Below the pieces are notes generated by a model. It worked only from the letters and a program-made list of their open reading frames with translations, did no database searches and was not told the DNA's origin. A stretch of 64,000 nt of DNA from Sodiomyces alkalinus F11. Taxonomy: Eukaryota > Ascomycota > Sordariomycetes > Glomerellales > Plectosphaerellaceae. The stretch spans positions 2,946,868-3,010,867 of the forward strand of contig NW_021167079.1 of NCBI RefSeq assembly GCF_003711515.1, written 5' to 3'. Positions 1-10,423 of the stretch are shown here, piece after piece. Every line of letters starts with the position of its first letter. Position 1 is the first letter of the stretch. Made by a program: the position numbers and the translations under genes.

Positions 1-515
1 GGATAGCTATATTAATTTAATTAATTAATTACTAATTAGTTAATTTCACGGCGTCGAAACTAATAATAAGTTAATTATATACCCTTAATTCGATTTAAAT
101 AATCGAATAGTAATAAGACTAGTAAAACTAAGATATTTAAATATATTATATTAATAGCTTTATTCTATATATATTAAGGATATTTCCTAGGCCTAAACCT
201 ATATTTAATATAATAGTACTTAACCTAAATAGTACTAAGAGAGGCTAATAACCCTATTATACCTACTATTTATATAAATTAGACTAATAGCTAGACTAAT
301 AGGAGTAAACTTCTTTAAATACTAAAGGATATAGTATATAACTTAGAACGAGTATAGTAAGAGTAAGACGCTTTTTATAATAGTATAAAATATAGCAGCT
401 ATATAGCCTTAGTTTAATAGTTTTATACTTTTTAGAGTCTTAGTAAGATTAATTGCTTTTATTTAAAGTAATGTTATTTTATTATCTTATAAGTATATTA
501 TGTTATATACTTAAG

Positions 516-517
<2 letters not shown>

Positions 518-559
<42 letters not shown>
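518..559. repeat. (TA)n microsatellite
   Basis: About 20 uninterrupted TA units lie within the AT-rich block. Confidence 0.9.
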
Positions 560-560
<1 letters not shown>

Positions 561-1199
561 CTCTTTACTAATAAAAAGCCTCTTAAATAGCGTAGTATAA
601 TAAGTAATAATTAGTTAACTATATTACTTATTATATTAGTAGCTCTCACTATCTTTTATAATCTAACGTATAAGATATCTAATACTACTAAGGCTACTTA
701 TAGTACTAGTAATAAGTAATACTATACATTATATAAGAATAAATTCAGAAATAAATATAAGAATAAGTATATAGTTAAATATAAGTTATCTTTTATTATT
801 TAAATATATAATAAATAATATAATATAATAAATAAGGTATTATACTATTTACCTTATATATATATATATTTTATATTATTAAAGCTTATTTTTAAAAATT
901 AAAATAGGTAGTATTATTTACCACACAAAAGCTAAAGAAAAAGTGGTTTTTTTTAAAAAAAAATGATTACTTATTTTCCTCTTAACATATAGGTTAGTAT
1001 ATATCTGTAAAGCTCTATACGTGTAAGAATAGTAACTTACTACGGTCCGCTTTATTCTTAAGCTATCGCGCTATCTCCTAAAGGCTACGGGGCGATATAT
1101 CCGAGCTATCGGTATCGTTAGTATCCTCTATAGTAGAGACGCGGCGCTTCTTATTCTTCGCGACTATAAATCTAATTAGTATAGTTCTATGCAGAGTTA

Positions 1200-1604
1200 T
1201 AGGGATCTATAGGGTATCTTATAGTATAGCGAACACTTAGCTCCTTCCGAGCCGTTATAGTAATTACCGTAGGCTCCGTTCCCGAAGCCGTTTAAGGTAA
1301 TATAGCCCTTTAAATTACTGTGCTTATCCTAGCACTTTTCGTAGCGGTTATCGTTAAACTGCTCCTGGCTAAATAGCTAAATAAAAAACCCCGTAATAGC
1401 CTACGGGCGTTTTATATTAAAATCGGGTAATTTTATTTTACCCGCCTTTTCGTATTTAAGCTATAGTACGATTCCGCGCCGGATCTATTTTATGTGTGAG
1501 TATATAGTGCTATATAGGGGTATATAATAATATACCTCCGGCGTTTTCTTTACTATATACTTAGTGATATCTCTCGAGTATCTATTCTTAATTACTATAG
1601 ATCT
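1200..1604 (-). pseudogene. RIP-degraded coding relic, unknown protein
   Basis: One minus-strand frame runs about 135 codons with only five interruptions. All five are TAG, the stop that RIP makes from CAG or TGG. Between stops the frame reads like protein, for example YSRDITKYIVKKTPEV, QEQFNDNRYEKC and NGFGNGAYGNYYNGSEGAKC. Coding character is hard to follow beyond either end. I do not recognise the family. It could be a transposon-borne gene or a duplicated host gene destroyed by RIP. The regularity of the stops supports a former coding frame; chance remains possible. Confidence 0.35.
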
Positions 1605-2100
1605 ATTAGCTTAGTCCTAATATTATAGCGATATATAGATACGTATAGTCTAGTATATATACGGTTAGTTGCTTCCCCTTTATACTAGAGGGCTGTACTA
1701 CGGGCGCGGGAGGGAGTTTGTTATTAGTAATCTTGTTTAGCTACTATACGCGACGGGTATTAGTAGCTATATTGCGAATTATCCTTGTATTTATCTGTAT
1801 GGATTTATAACCGCTTATACGTTATATTGCTATATTAGCTAACTGCCTAGTAAGAAGGTATACAACCATAACGTGTAAAATAGCTTTAGAGATAAGGATA
1901 CTAGTAGATTTAACCCTATAGAATCAAATGCCGATACCTGATTTAATACTATAGCTCTATATAAGGGTGTAAGTGGGTTTATTTACCTAACTCGTTATTA
2001 GTTATCTAAAGAGGAAAATAAGATTTGTATAGGCGTGGCGTTATAGTAGTGTAGGGGCACGAAAACTTTTCTAGGCTTCTGATTAGTTAGCTGGCCTAGG

Positions 2101-2900
2101 GCTATGCTATTAAGGTGCTCTTCCTGCTACTAGCGTACCACTATATACGAGTCTATACACCCCTGTACGGGCGTTTGTCTATGAATTTTTTTGGGATTTT
2201 TGGAAGTTGAAATAGACCGTCCTGCCGCTTGCCGTAGTAACCCCACCTTGATTATCTCAGCCACGTCTGCCAGCCACAGAGCCCATATCCCAGCCTTAAT
2301 TTGGTAATCATGAGAATGACCACGTGATCTAACGTGACAGTTTCCCGTTTCTAGGTACCTAGGCTTCTCAAACGAGGACAAGCCCCGTTCCGTTCACTTT
2401 TCCGTACTCCCAGGCTAGTGCTCGCGTCCTCTCGAACCAACTGATGAACCAGCCACGATACAGATATGGGCGACTCCAGGCCATCACCACCTCATCGAAG
2501 GAGATTTCCCACGATTAGGCCAAGAACCGATGCCCGATGGCACAACCTCTTTTATAATTATATGTGCGCAGGTCGACGCGGAGGCACAGGTGACGGCATA
2601 TCGCTTTTCTCTATAGGACCATTGGATTGGCCTCTGCCCTCTGGGTCTGCAACCTCATCGGAATGGATACCCACACTCGTTGCATCAATGCTAGTCGCCA
2701 GTTTTGGTGGAGATGTCAGAGAGGTGTGTTGTAGGACATTGAGATTTGGTCAAAGTCGTGTGGAGGACTGGTACTACATAAAGGCTCCTGTTGACCACGT
2801 CCCCGGTGGGTGATACCGTGATGCTATTGCTGGTCTTGGTCTCCAGCTTTCGTGCCAGTCTTTTACGTCTGTTGCTTGTCGCTCGTGGCTTCACACTGCC
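2101..2900. other. Intergenic, no supported gene
   Basis: Short open frames exist on both strands but none shows family motifs or splice structure. A hydrophobic, signal-peptide-like reading (MLLLVLVSSF, ATG at 2821) lies just before the HNH relic, but in a different frame from it. It may be its frameshifted secretion signal; this is inference only. Confidence 0.5.
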
Positions 2901-3200
2901 ATGGCTGGATTGCGTCCAGCGTCCAGCGTCCAGCGTCGGTCCGAATTAACCCGTGAACAAAGCGAGTACGTCCTACGACGAGACGGCGACAGCGTCGAGA
3001 CCGGCAACGACTGCTACCCTACCTCCGGAACCTGGACCAGCCCCTTCGACCCCGCGACACACAGCGTGCCCAGCGATGTCTCCATCGACCATCTGGTGCC
3101 GTTGAAGAACGCTTGGATTGCGGTCAAGGCTTCCTACGGCTTGACCGTTAGCTCTGCCGAGTACTCGGTCCTGGGGGGACATGCTCAACTCTTGCTGAAG
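2901..3200 (+). pseudogene. Secreted HNH-nuclease-like relic with internal deletion
   Basis: The frame contains the centre of the fungal secreted HNH nuclease family (DUF1524/GmrSD-like): VLRRDGDSVETG, then CYPTSGTWTSPFDPAT, then the DxDHLVPL core as DVSIDHLVPLKNAW. In intact members the Trp is followed by roughly 50 residues with the conserved N and K-G-D positions, before a C-terminal stretch like W-x-x-VKxxYxLTxxSAE. Here KNAW is joined directly to IAVKASYGLTVSSAE, so the middle and its active-site residues are missing. The N-terminal half (signal peptide, LFPHW region) is also not recognisable in frame. Both joined parts normally end in A-W, so the junction (gcttgg) looks like a deletion between short direct repeats. 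The product should be inactive. Family assignment is from remembered motifs. Confidence 0.6.
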
Positions 3201-4231
3201 GGGGGGCAGCTTGGGCAAATTGAACTGGCAGGATCGAACTTTTCTTTATATCGTATTGTTTTCTGGCAAGGGGTCATCGGTCGTCGGCAATGCCACCAGA
3301 GAAGAAAGACTTTCCTGCACCGGTTTTGCCTCATATTGTACATATCCGCTTCTCCAGGCTTACATTTCAGACACGGGAGCACTTCCCAAGTTCCCTCGTG
3401 CAAAGAGAGCACAGCAAAGAGCAAAGAGCAAAGCCGCTGATATTGTCCAGGGTCCTCCCAACACCCAAAACTAAACCACGAGACAGAAGTAAGAAATAAT
3501 TATCGTCGTTAATTTCCCAGCATGGAAAATGCTTTGCCCGCCCAAAAGTCTACCCAACCACCTTCACTCCAGTTCCGAGTCATTTATCTCACCCCCTTAT
3601 CTTGTCAGTATAGTGGCAGACGGGTAGGCTTTGTGCATGATATATATAAATGAAAGGGGCGTGTTGTGATTTCTCACAAACCCTCACTAGTCCATATCCC
3701 TATGCCGTCAGCCTTTGTGTTCGCAGGGAATCAGAAAATAGGGGGAAGGGGGGGGAGTGTGGTGGCAGGGGGCAGGGGGCAAGGGGCCAGGGGCCAGGGG
3801 CCAAGGGTAGGGAAGGACAAAGGCCGAGACAAGAAGGACTTTGAGGAAAACGAGGCTGGACTAGGTGGAACAACTGTACGACCATCTCTCCGAAACACCA
3901 GCCCTGGCCGCCTCGAGTCCAGTCCGATGATCCAGAAGCGAGTGCGACCATATCTTTAGCGGCGACTCAAACGAGTATGCAGTCATACATTGGGTGCAGC
4001 CAGACGCGACACCAAACGACGTTCGGGTGAGACGGATGAGAAAAAAAAGGGGGGCCAGCGGGACATGCCAGGACGACATCCTTCCGAGGGAGGCCTCAGC
4101 CTCCCTCGGGTATCACGGAGAGGTAAAGGAGAAGGAGGGATGAAGGAAATAAGGAAAAGAAAACTGGGGGCAAAGGGGAGGAAAGGGGAAAGAAAGGTGA
4201 CTCTGGGTGTAACAAGAGAAACCTCGTCAAC
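3201..4231. other. Intergenic and 3' flank of the gene at 4232
   Basis: No supported gene is visible. The stretch contains a G-rich minisatellite near 3760-3810 and purine-rich runs at 4120-4200. The latter read as a polypyrimidine tract on the minus strand just downstream of the 4232 stop, so part of it may be a terminal intron. Confidence 0.5.
3740..3811 (+). repeat. G-rich minisatellite
   Basis: Imperfect tandem copies of units like ggggcca and gggggca give a strongly G-skewed tract. Such runs could form G-quadruplexes on the plus strand. Confidence 0.7.
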
Positions 4232-5113
4232 TTACAGCAAAGCCAGCGTAAGATCACCATGGATCCTCGCCTTGAGTTCAATTTCCACCTCGAGGTTCAG
4301 ATCAAGCCGCAGCTTCAACGGATCCTTCTTGTCGCCGCCGCCTCCCTGCTGTTGCATCTGCTGCTGCTGCTGCTGCTGCTGCATCTGCTGTTGCATCTGG
4401 TTTTGCTGCTGCATGTAAGGGTCCTGCCCGCGACGGCGAGGCGCCATCTGCTTGGCACCGGCGTCCTCCTCGTCCTCCTCTTCCGCCCAGCGCGCTCGCC
4501 TGCGGTTCTTCCGCTGCTCGGTCATGGTGCGAGGGACGTCATCCCCTCGGTTGGCGGGTCGTCGTTCCTCTTGCCTCTGCGCCGGAGGGGGGGCCGTGGT
4601 GTAGTTGTCTTGTTCTTCTTCGTCCGAGTAGGCTTGGTCGTCCTCGTCTGAGTATGGTTCTTCTTCGTCCGAGTAGTCGTCGTCCAGGTCTTGGTCCTGG
4701 TCCTGGTCTTGATCATTCCCGTTCATTTGTTGCTTGGGTTGCTCTTGTGGCTGCTGCTCTGGCTGCGGCTGTTTCTTCTTCCGCGGCCGCTGCGGCTGCT
4801 GCTGCGGCTGGGGCTTCTCTTCGGGCTTCTCGTCGGGCTTCTCTTCCGGCTTCTCTTCCGACTTCTCTTCCGACTTCTCTTGCTCTTGCTCTTGCGGCTG
4901 CTCCTTTTCCTGCTCCTGCTGTGGTCGCTGATCCTCCTTCCGATCTTCGCTCAGCCCATCTTGGCCACGGCCGGCATCGTCGCCTTCCGCGTCGTTCTCG
5001 TTGTCATTGTCGGCCTCGGCCTGGCCTACGTCGGGCCGTGACTCGACCTGCGGGGTCTCTTCCTCAGGCCGATCCTGCTCGACCTGATCCTTCTGGGGTT
5101 TTGCGTCCGCCAT
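4232..5113 (-). CDS. Disordered acidic/Gln-rich protein with conserved C-terminal module
   Basis: From the ATG at 5113 (context AACAACATGG) the frame gives 293 residues. The frame is open further upstream, but that part has a GTGAGT donor-like site and looks like 5' UTR. Almost all of the protein is low complexity: Glu/Gln/Lys repeats such as EEKPEEKPDEKPEEKP, Asp-Gln dipeptides, YSDEEEPYSDEDDQAYSDEEE, and a Gln-rich tract coded by a CAG/CTG repeat near 4338-4400. The last about 27 residues are ordered-looking: LRLDLNLEVEI, then LKARIHGDLTLALL. This module recurs in the gene at 8135. The stop TAA overlaps a GTAAG splice donor (CTG-TAAG), so the true C-terminus may be spliced to a small exon that I could not place. 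Function unknown; strongly disordered by composition. Confidence 0.75.
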   Translation of the reverse strand: MADAKPQKDQVEQDRPEEETPQVESRPDVGQAEADNDNENDAEGDDAGRGQDGLSEDRKEDQRPQQEQEKEQPQEQEQEKSEEKSEEKPEEKPDEKPEEKPQPQQQPQRPRKKKQPQPEQQPQEQPKQQMNGNDQDQDQDQDLDDDYSDEEEPYSDEDDQAYSDEEEQDNYTTAPPPAQRQEERRPANRGDDVPRTMTEQRKNRRRARWAEEEDEEDAGAKQMAPRRRGQDPYMQQQNQMQQQMQQQQQQQQMQQQGGGGDKKDPLKLRLDLNLEVEIELKARIHGDLTLALL

Positions 5114-6232
5114 GTTGTTCCTGACGGCGTTTTGTTGTTTCTCCTCTGCAGGCTCTGCTGCTGCTGTTGGCATGTCAACCATCCCATCCACATGAACGTC
5201 TGACCAGGAACGTTGACAAAGAGTAATATTAACACTCACCTTGATAACGGTTGAAGGGGCAATGGGCAATGGACAATGGGGAATTGAGAGTTTCGCGCGA
5301 GGAAAAGTCTAAACCGGCCTAGTCGTGACAGGTGTTTTCGGGGAAATGGCCAGCTGGCTTAAATCAGAATATTGTCCGAGGGGAAGCAGGGTATCAATCA
5401 TATGAAGGGAAAAACTGCGTAATAAGAAACAAAAAGTCTTGTGATGTAATAAGAGTGAGGTGGGGAGACCAAGACCTGCTTCTCATGTCTGTCGCGTACG
5501 TTTCTCCATCGACCTAGTGATATCACTGATATCACTCACGCTTGTGGTCTCACGACCCAGAACCGGTTTCTTTCCGATCTCCAGGGTCCGTTCCAGCACG
5601 CAGGGTCCGAGTGGGAGTGAACAAGGATAGCTAGATCGTAACCATTCTGCTGACGTCTTGACGGACCCGGCCTTACAAGTTACAGGCATCCAAGGGAACG
5701 TTGGAGCTCAAGGTGTCTGGGTAGACATGACGTAACGGCAGCGGTTGGCTCCGTTGTAAAAGACCCGTGGAGTGTGGGTGACTGACTGATGGGGTGGGTG
5801 GTTGGGTGGTTGCTTGTCGGATTGGCGGGTTGTAGTGTACGTGTACAGTGTAGGGGCGCCGGAACGGGTGACTATACGATTAGTGAATGTGGCTATTAAT
5901 TCATGCAACTGGTCAGGTCAGGGCTCTGAACAGGGGATTCCTGGAGGGGCTGCGAGGGCGGAAATCGAGATGGGGCGACATATGACGAAGGCGTCTCCCC
6001 ACCCCCAGACCCCAGTGACAGCCTACAGCTACAGCCTACAGGACAGCAGTCTCGAGAGCAGACGCTCCATCCGATTTAATCGAGGGAGCCCAAAAAAAGG
6101 GAGAAAAAAAAAAGAGAAAAAAAAAGGAGCCCGTCGAAAAGCTGTCAAAGCCAGGCGGACCTTACATCACAAAGCAGGCACTTGGAACATGAGATCTGTT
6201 GCTAGCCTCGGCAGCCTCGCTACCCAGGCACC
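5114..6232. other. Intergenic between divergent genes
   Basis: The stretch holds the 5' flanks of the divergent genes at 4232-5113 and 6233-7061. A possible 5'-UTR intron donor (minus-strand AAG-GTGAGT) lies near 5235. A purine-rich run lies at 6095-6130. No further gene is supported. Confidence 0.5.
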
Positions 6233-7061
6233 ATGGTTCTCGGCCTGCTCTTCATTTCGGCCATACCCACGGTTATCGGCGTGGGAGAAGCGATAAGTGC
6301 GCAAAAGAAACAGAATGAAGCGCAAAAGGAAAAGGTCAAATTCGCTCTCGGCATTACCCTAACAATCGACGGGGTAGAAGAAGAGGCTACCGGAGTGTTG
6401 ACGGATGGAAAGGTGAGTTGGCCTAGTTCATCCATCATCATCACAATTTACCTTATGTATCTATCCCCTTTTACCATCACCAAACAGTACCAAACAACAA
6501 ACAACTGACGAGAAAGACAATTCCCAGCTATACGTCGACCACAGCGCCTGCCCGGTCAAGGGATTCAAATTCTCTGGGTGGTACTTCATGTACCCCGGCG
6601 AAGAACAGCTCATGGGCTTGGTGAGCATGACGAACGACAACCCACCGGCGTTGGGGTGGATCTTCGTGGATGCGGACACACGCGCCGTGCGATACGGCAG
6701 CCGGAAGGACACGGTGGGCCACGTTGTCGGGCCGTGGCACTGGACGCCGAACGAGAAATTCCTGACGTTGAGGGGGGGTGGAGAGGGATTCGTGGCTGTC
6801 AAGGAAGAACAGGGAGAAGGCGAAGAGCAAGGCGAAGAGCACAAGGGGGACGAAAAGGACAAAAAGGACAAAAAGGACGAAAAGGAGGGAGGAGGCGCCG
6901 AGGCGGGGGAGGCAGGGGAGGAGGCGGCGAGGGCCCGTTGGGTGATTCATTGGGACCCAGACGGGGTGCTGCGAGAGCAGCTGGGGGACGAAAGGTGCGT
7001 ATCGGTGACACTGCGGCGTCAGTTGGCCTTGGGCGTGGATAGTCGCTATGTCAGGGACTAA
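6233..7061 (+). CDS. Conserved fungal protein of the MVLGLL-type family, unknown function
   Basis: Two exons, 6233-6412 and 6528-7061, give 237 residues; the intron has donor GTGAGT and acceptor CCCAG. The start is the ATG in CACCATGG context. The N-terminus MVLGLLFISAIPTVIGVG is hydrophobic and may be a membrane anchor. It is followed by EAISAQKKQNEAQKEK and then a globular region with LYVDHSACPVKGF, YPGEEQLMGLVS, WIFVDADTRAVRYGSRKD, HVVGPW and FVAV. The C-terminus is WVIHWDPDG and then RRQLALGVDSRYVRD. I recall this layout from an uncharacterised family common in filamentous ascomycetes. An Asp/Glu/Lys/Gly-rich insert (about residues 153-194, with KDKKDKKDEK) splits the domain and matches the low-complexity style of the neighbouring genes. 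No enzymatic motif is visible. Confidence 0.85.
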
Positions 7062-8134
7062 CCCGGGCGACGAACAATCGAACATGGAGACTACGGAGCT
7101 AGGAGAAGGTTGCGCTGACGACGGCGGCGTTTGCGGAGTGTGGGTGCTGTGGAGGGTCTCGACCGCCCGAATAGCAGCATCGGGTTTGGGACAGAAATAG
7201 AAAACATGTGCGTCATCAAGCAGTTGTATGCCCTTGGATGTGGGATGAAGACGAATAATACGTCTTTTTCTCCTGTTAAATGTAAAATAAAATAAAAAGG
7301 AAAAGAAAAACAAAAGGGAGGGAGAGAGAAAGAAGGAAAAACGGACACGTAATTAGAAGAACACGAGGAAATTGACCAGGGGTCGAGAACCTCTCACAAC
7401 CGTCCATCCCGCTTTCTAGCCCCCCCACTCAAAACATGAAACGGCAGTGCGGGGCCACAAGCCACACTTATGTCGATCATTAAGAACCAGGGGCGTACAG
7501 TTGTATGCCCTGGTCATCAGCAGGTACGTGCATGTGGCTGCAAGTTGGGTACGTACTCAACTACTTCAGACAACCATCATGGATATTTGACGTCATTCAG
7601 GGTTGGAGGGGCTGGCCTGCTGGTCATCGATGATCGGGATTCGCAGAGGTTTAGGGAGTATTCCTGGGGAAGTGACGAAACACAAGCTGAGATCGCAGAA
7701 GAGACAGAAAAACAAAATGCCAAAAGTGAAGAAAAGGAAAAGGCTAAGCGGTGCATGACTCCGGGAAGCATGATCTCATACCGCGACCCCACTCTTCCTC
7801 TCACATGGGAGTGAACCCTGAAAGTGAAAAAAAGAGCTTGTCCTTCCAAGACCCTCCAGGTGCCCAGTTTTATATCTCGGGGCCTGTCCTATATCATCAC
7901 GAAATAATCATACACTAGGGCTTAAGAGTACTTGGCTCAACGACCATTTCAACTCCCGTACCCAGCCTAACTCGGGGATCTCCACTTTCCAACCTTTACT
8001 CATATAACACTCACAAGTCACATACACTTAAGGGGACGCCAGATCCCTTACGGCAGCTCAGCTACATCAACACCAACGTCAAAACCCAACACCAACCTTC
8101 ATAGACCTCTTCTCCGAAGAACCAAACAGAAAAC
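7062..8134. other. Intergenic
   Basis: No supported gene. The 114-codon frame at 7470-7814 lacks motifs. The last 100 bp before 8135 are CA/AC-rich, as is typical of 5' leaders in this window. Confidence 0.5.
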
Positions 8135-8880
8135 ATGGCCTCCCCACGCCGAGAGACGACCAAGTACGCGTCGGAAGACGAAGCCAGCGCCACGGAAGAC
8201 CCCCAGCCGGTTGCCCCCCAGCGGCAGAGACGGCAACGCCGCAGGCCACAACAGCAGCAGCGGCAACAAGAGGATAGCCAAATGCAGAAACGCCAGTCGG
8301 GCGGCCCCTTGGGCGGACTGGGCGGCGTCGACTCGGTCGGCGACACGGTGCAGGGCGTGACGGGCGGTGTGACAAACACGCTGGGCAACGTCGCGGGCGG
8401 CGCCCTCCAGAACCAGGACGGCGGTGGAGGGAAGAGCGATACCCTCCGCCTACGGCTCGATCTGAATCTCGACGTCGAGATTACCCTGAAGGCGAGAATT
8501 CACGGTGATTTAGAACTGGCGCTCTTGTAAGTACACTTTCATTCCCCTTTCTCGTGCCCTTCGATTGCCCTTCGATTGCCCTTCAATTACCTTTCCACCT
8601 TCCAGTTCTTTCATGGCATTTCCCGTCTGTCGTTGTAGCGATCATTTCTCCCATTCACCGCTTCAGCACCTCCCCCCCCCTTTATCAGTTTTCCGTCCGG
8701 TTTCTTACCTCCCACTCTACCAAAGGACGGGCTGAAATATACCAAACGACTCATTCCCCTCCCAATACATACTACTACCCGCAACATCGCGAAACAAAAC
8801 AAGCATACGCATGCATAGATATACGTGGGCAGATCAGATGGGGCTAATTGGTATCGTTGTGTCTTCCTCGCAGGAATTGA
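8135..8880 (+). CDS. Small disordered protein, paralogue of the 4232 gene by its C-terminal module
   Basis: The ATG at 8135 sits in AAAACATGG context. Exon 1 (8135-8526) codes for an Arg/Gln-rich N-terminus (QRQRRQRRRPQQQQRQQ), then a Gly-rich segment with a GGVDSVGDTVQGVTGG-like pattern, then LRLDLNLDVEI and LKARIHGDLELALL, matching the C-terminal end of the 4232 gene almost residue for residue. Read through, the frame stops at TAA 8528-8530, but that TAA lies inside a perfect GTAAGT donor. A plausible acceptor (CTCGCAG, ending 8873) with a CTAAT branch site about 25 nt upstream would add a 7-nt terminal exon, 8874-8880, giving LALLN-stop. The protein is then 132 residues; unspliced it is 131. 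The 347-nt intron is long for this genome. Function unknown. Confidence 0.75.
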
Positions 8881-10423
8881 ACGACGACGCAAAATATTAC
8901 GGTTTGGCGGCGAATGTTTTTGTTTTCAGTTGTTGTTGTTGTTATTGTTGTACCAAGACATGTCGGGATGATTTTCTTTTTGGATATTTTATTGTTTCCC
9001 GTTTCTTTTGGTATGATTACAATATTTGTGGTCTGTGCCATCTGTGGCAGAGGCGGGAGTCGCGGGAACTCCTTTATGATACGATAGCTGGGAGAGCATA
9101 AAGTCGGGGTTTGGCTCCCATGATAATAGAGCCCCCAGGTTATTAATACCAACCTGCTACTTGTTTCCCAGCTTTGACCCAACGTAAGGTATGACGAGAG
9201 ATGGGAAAGTGGAGACTTATTTTATTTGGCAGCGTGATTATGTGATATTAGTCCAACTGGCTTATATACCTACTCATTAAGGTAGTTGAAGGGTTTAAGG
9301 GTTTGAAACCCCTGAATCCAACATGACAAGCTGTGTCAATTCCTGTGATAGTTTCTTCGTCGAGAGGTATGTATATAGATAGACTTGGCTTGGGAATTTT
9401 GCAGACATGAAGTACGGATAAGGTAAGGTGGACGGACAGTCGACAGTCTTGCGATGCCGATTGTAACCGTTACATCGGGTTCCCGCCCCAGCCAGAACGT
9501 GCACGGACCGAGTCAGGGCACAGACCCAAGGTTCTCACTGGGGTAGGTACCTACTCTGTACATTCTTAGGCGGCGTCTCGATGTTTTCACCTTTGCTTCA
9601 CCGTACAAAGTACAAAGTACAAAGTACTTTGCATGCATGCGTTCCGCTCTGCCAAGGGGCCTCATCGATTAGCCAAACATCTACCCGAGACACACCCTTG
9701 TAGCCTGGACGGGATATGAACGACGTCATCGGTCTCCTTTCCCTCTCTTTCAGTCCTTCCTTCTCCTTCTCCTTCTCCTTTGGAGATGTCTCCGTATCCG
9801 TACTCTGTACCAACCCGCCTATTGCCTCGTTCTTTCGCTCCACCAGCGTCTGTGTTTTCTTCCTGCACTCCATCACCGCGGCCTTTTCTCGCATCAACTC
9901 GCAGAATTCTACTACGCGTGTACACTTACACCCCGGAGGGCCCGGACGCAAACGTAAGTTATAAGCACCCCTAGGCTCTACTACTCTAGCGTGTCGGAAA
10001 ATCAAGGCAGAAGACCGATCCGTCGGCTATTCGCCATTTTCCCTCTTCTCCTACGTCCCCTTTCTGCATTTCATCTCCCTTCACACCTTCCCTTCCCACT
10101 CTCAGCATCTTCATATCATTTTCCATTTTCCCCTGCCTTACGCCACAGCGTCGTGGCTCCGACTATCCCTTCCCTACCTTCTTACAAAGTTACCCCTTGT
10201 GACGTTTGTTCTGACGCAACCGCAGCGGATTTTGTCTTCTCATCGCTGTAGTCGTTACCCTCCCAAGTCATTTTGGGTTACTTCCTTGACTCTTATCCCT
10301 TCGCGATCGATCGACATCCACCCCCCACCGCGAGCCGGCTAGGAGGAAGACCACCCCCCGTCAGCCCACTCCGTTCGACACGGCAACAAGAGCCATCCAT
10401 CCCATCGGCCTTCCATCCCTTCC
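8881..10423. other. Intergenic / 5' flank of the DUF3659 gene
   Basis: No supported gene is seen. A short repeat of gtacaaa-type units lies at 9601-9628. From about 10020 to 10420 the plus strand is markedly pyrimidine-rich, which fits a promoter and leader for the gene at 10424. Confidence 0.5.

Larger units (their letters stand above)
1..2100. repeat. AT-rich RIP-like block
   Basis: The block is made mostly of TA-rich words (tata, atta, taat) with no long open frame on either strand, in sharp contrast to the GC-balanced DNA after about 2.1 kb. TpA excess and CpA depletion by eye fit repeat-induced point mutation of an old repeat. GC rises somewhat from about 1000 to 1800, where a decayed coding frame can be followed on the minus strand. 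I see no terminal repeats or target duplication, so the element type is unknown. Confidence 0.7.

Noticed and set aside
4259..5124. Several Leu/Ala/Cys-rich plus-strand frames
   Set aside because: They are the reverse complement of the Glu/Gln/Lys-rich repeats of the minus-strand gene at 4232-5113 and have no start context or motifs.
7470..7814. 114-codon plus-strand frame
   Set aside because: No motif, no splice structure and weak start context; kept as intergenic.
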